A stretch of DNA of 6,795 nt. It comes from Streptosporangiaceae bacterium (lineage in GTDB: Bacteria > Actinomycetota > Actinomycetes > Streptosporangiales > Streptosporangiaceae). Position numbers and translations under genes: made by a program. The DNA lies in assembly GCA_030045175.1 (NCBI GenBank), contig JASIBM010000412.1, forward strand, positions 1-6,795. The letters run 5' to 3'. The notes below the pieces were generated by a model. That model did no database searches, had not been told where the DNA came from, and was given only the letters and a program-made list of their open reading frames with translations. Every line of letters starts with the position of its first letter. Position 1 is the first letter of the stretch. Of the stretch, positions 6,273-6,795 are shown piece by piece.

Positions 6273-6284
6273 GAACATTCAGTC
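6269..6284. promoter_or_regulatory. Probable TetR-family operator in the divergent control region
   Basis: GACTGAA (6269-6275) and TTCAGTC (6278-6284) are perfect inverted repeats around a 2-base centre. One further matching pair (6267 with 6286) lies beyond a mismatch. The TGAA...TTCA core resembles sites known for BetI-like TetR regulators. It lies 46 bases upstream of the regulator's ATG and 31 bases upstream of the divergent FAD gene's ATG, and overlaps the rightward -10 box. On the minus strand its right edge includes TTGACT (6286-6281), which could serve as the regulator's own -35 box. Confidence 0.75.
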
Positions 6285-6315
6285 AACATCTTCCCTGAGC
6301 CCAGGAGGGCACGTC

Positions 6316-6795
6316 ATGGCCGCACCATACGACGCGATCGTCATCGGCGGAGGGCATAACGGACTAGTCGCCGCCGCATACCTCGCCAGGGCCGGCGCGA
6401 GAACGCTGGTGCTTGAGGGCCGGCCCAAGACGGGCGGCGCGGCGACCACTGAGGCCCCATGGCCTGACGCTCCTGAACTGAAGGTGACCAGGCTTTCCTA
6501 CGTGATGAGCCTGATGCCGCCGACCATTATCAACGATCTCAAGCTAGCCAGTCATGGCTACAAGGTCTACCCGATGGGCCCGTACTACCAGGCGTTCCCT
6601 GAGGGCGGCTCGATCAAGCTATTCGCCGACGACGCCAAGCGCAACTACGAGTCAGTCGCGCAGTGGTCGAAGAAGGACGCCGAGGCGATGCCGCGCTGGG
6701 ACGCCTGGCTCGAAGGGCTGGCCGACGTGCTCGGGCCCATGCTGCTGACAGTTCCGCCGAACATCGGCTCACGCAAGCCACGCGACGTGCGCGAC
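6316..6795 (+). CDS. FAD-dependent oxidoreductase, phytoene-dehydrogenase/PYROXD2-like (partial, runs off the 3' end)
   Basis: The first 160 residues are visible and the frame stays open to the last base. ATG 6316 is preceded by AGGAGG (6303-6308) at 7 bases. The N-terminus is a Rossmann dinucleotide-binding fold: DAIVIGGGHNGLVAAAYLAR (residues 6-25) with the glycine motif at 11-16, and the acidic Glu34 ending the second strand (TLVLEG) to hold the FAD ribose. KTGGAATTE (38-46) matches the usual second FAD-contact segment. The GGGHNGL form and the TRLSYVMSLMPP region are typical of the NAD(P)/FAD-dependent group related to phytoene desaturase and PYROXD2, not of carotenoid genes in particular. 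Members of the group occur beside polyamine-type ABC transporters and may oxidise amines, but the reaction here is unknown. It is transcribed away from the TetR regulator through a shared operator. Transport subunits may follow outside the window. Confidence 0.9.
   Translation, partial: MAAPYDAIVIGGGHNGLVAAAYLARAGARTLVLEGRPKTGGAATTEAPWPDAPELKVTRLSYVMSLMPPTIINDLKLASHGYKVYPMGPYYQAFPEGGSIKLFADDAKRNYESVAQWSKKDAEAMPRWDAWLEGLADVLGPMLLTVPPNIGSRKPRDVRD

Noticed and set aside
5264..6274. 336-residue plus-strand open frame across the ATPase and TetR genes
   Set aside because: It spans the junction of two well-supported minus-strand genes, and its composition (Pro/Arg/His-rich) is typical of a shadow frame.
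6252..6286. Leftward promoter for the TetR gene made of TTGACT (6286-6281) and TAGGGT (6257-6252)
   Set aside because: The spacer would be 23 bases, too long for a normal promoter. A real leftward promoter is likely here, but its boxes cannot be fixed by eye.

Overview
The window is high-GC DNA with strong G/C bias at codon third positions, GTG as well as ATG starts, and AGGAGG-like ribosome binding sites. It carries a HisKA_3/LuxR-type two-component pair of a kind common in filamentous actinomycetes. The source is most likely an actinomycete chromosome; the genus cannot be read from the sequence. No RNA gene, CRISPR array, transposase or phage gene is visible, and no gene-free stretch exceeds about 300 bases.

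Layout. (1) Positions 1-903 (+) are the C-terminal 300 residues of a folate-binding aminomethyltransferase (GcvT-fold) protein, most like the C-terminal half of dimethylglycine/sarcosine dehydrogenases. (2) A palindromic intergenic element lies at 914-976. (3) A two-component system occupies 1108-3365 (+): a multi-pass membrane histidine kinase whose end overlaps a NarL/LuxR response regulator by 37 bases. (4) A secreted four-cysteine protein of unknown function follows at 3522-4202 (+). (5) A second copy of the palindromic element lies at 4208-4278. (6) A leftward operon (6223 down to 4303) encodes a BetI-like TetR regulator whose stop codon overlaps the start of a PotA-type ABC transporter ATPase. 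(7) A short divergent control region holds a perfect inverted-repeat operator lying on the -10 box of a rightward promoter. (8) Positions 6316-6795 (+) are the first 160 residues of a phytoene-dehydrogenase-like (PYROXD2-like) FAD oxidoreductase that runs off the window.

How the genes may work together. The regulator, ATPase and divergent FAD enzyme look like one regulated unit for uptake and oxidation of a small amine-like substrate. The GcvT-fold protein would suit the same theme, since demethylation of N-methylated amino acids passes one-carbon units to folate. This is inference from families and arrangement; the substrate is not shown. Between these two groups sits the two-component system plus secreted protein, bounded on both sides by the same palindromic element. 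This suggests a separate module placed inside an amine-related neighbourhood. The most unusual sequence-level observations are the paired palindromes, the operator/-10 overlap, and an ABC ATPase gene coupled to its repressor with no permease gene beside it.
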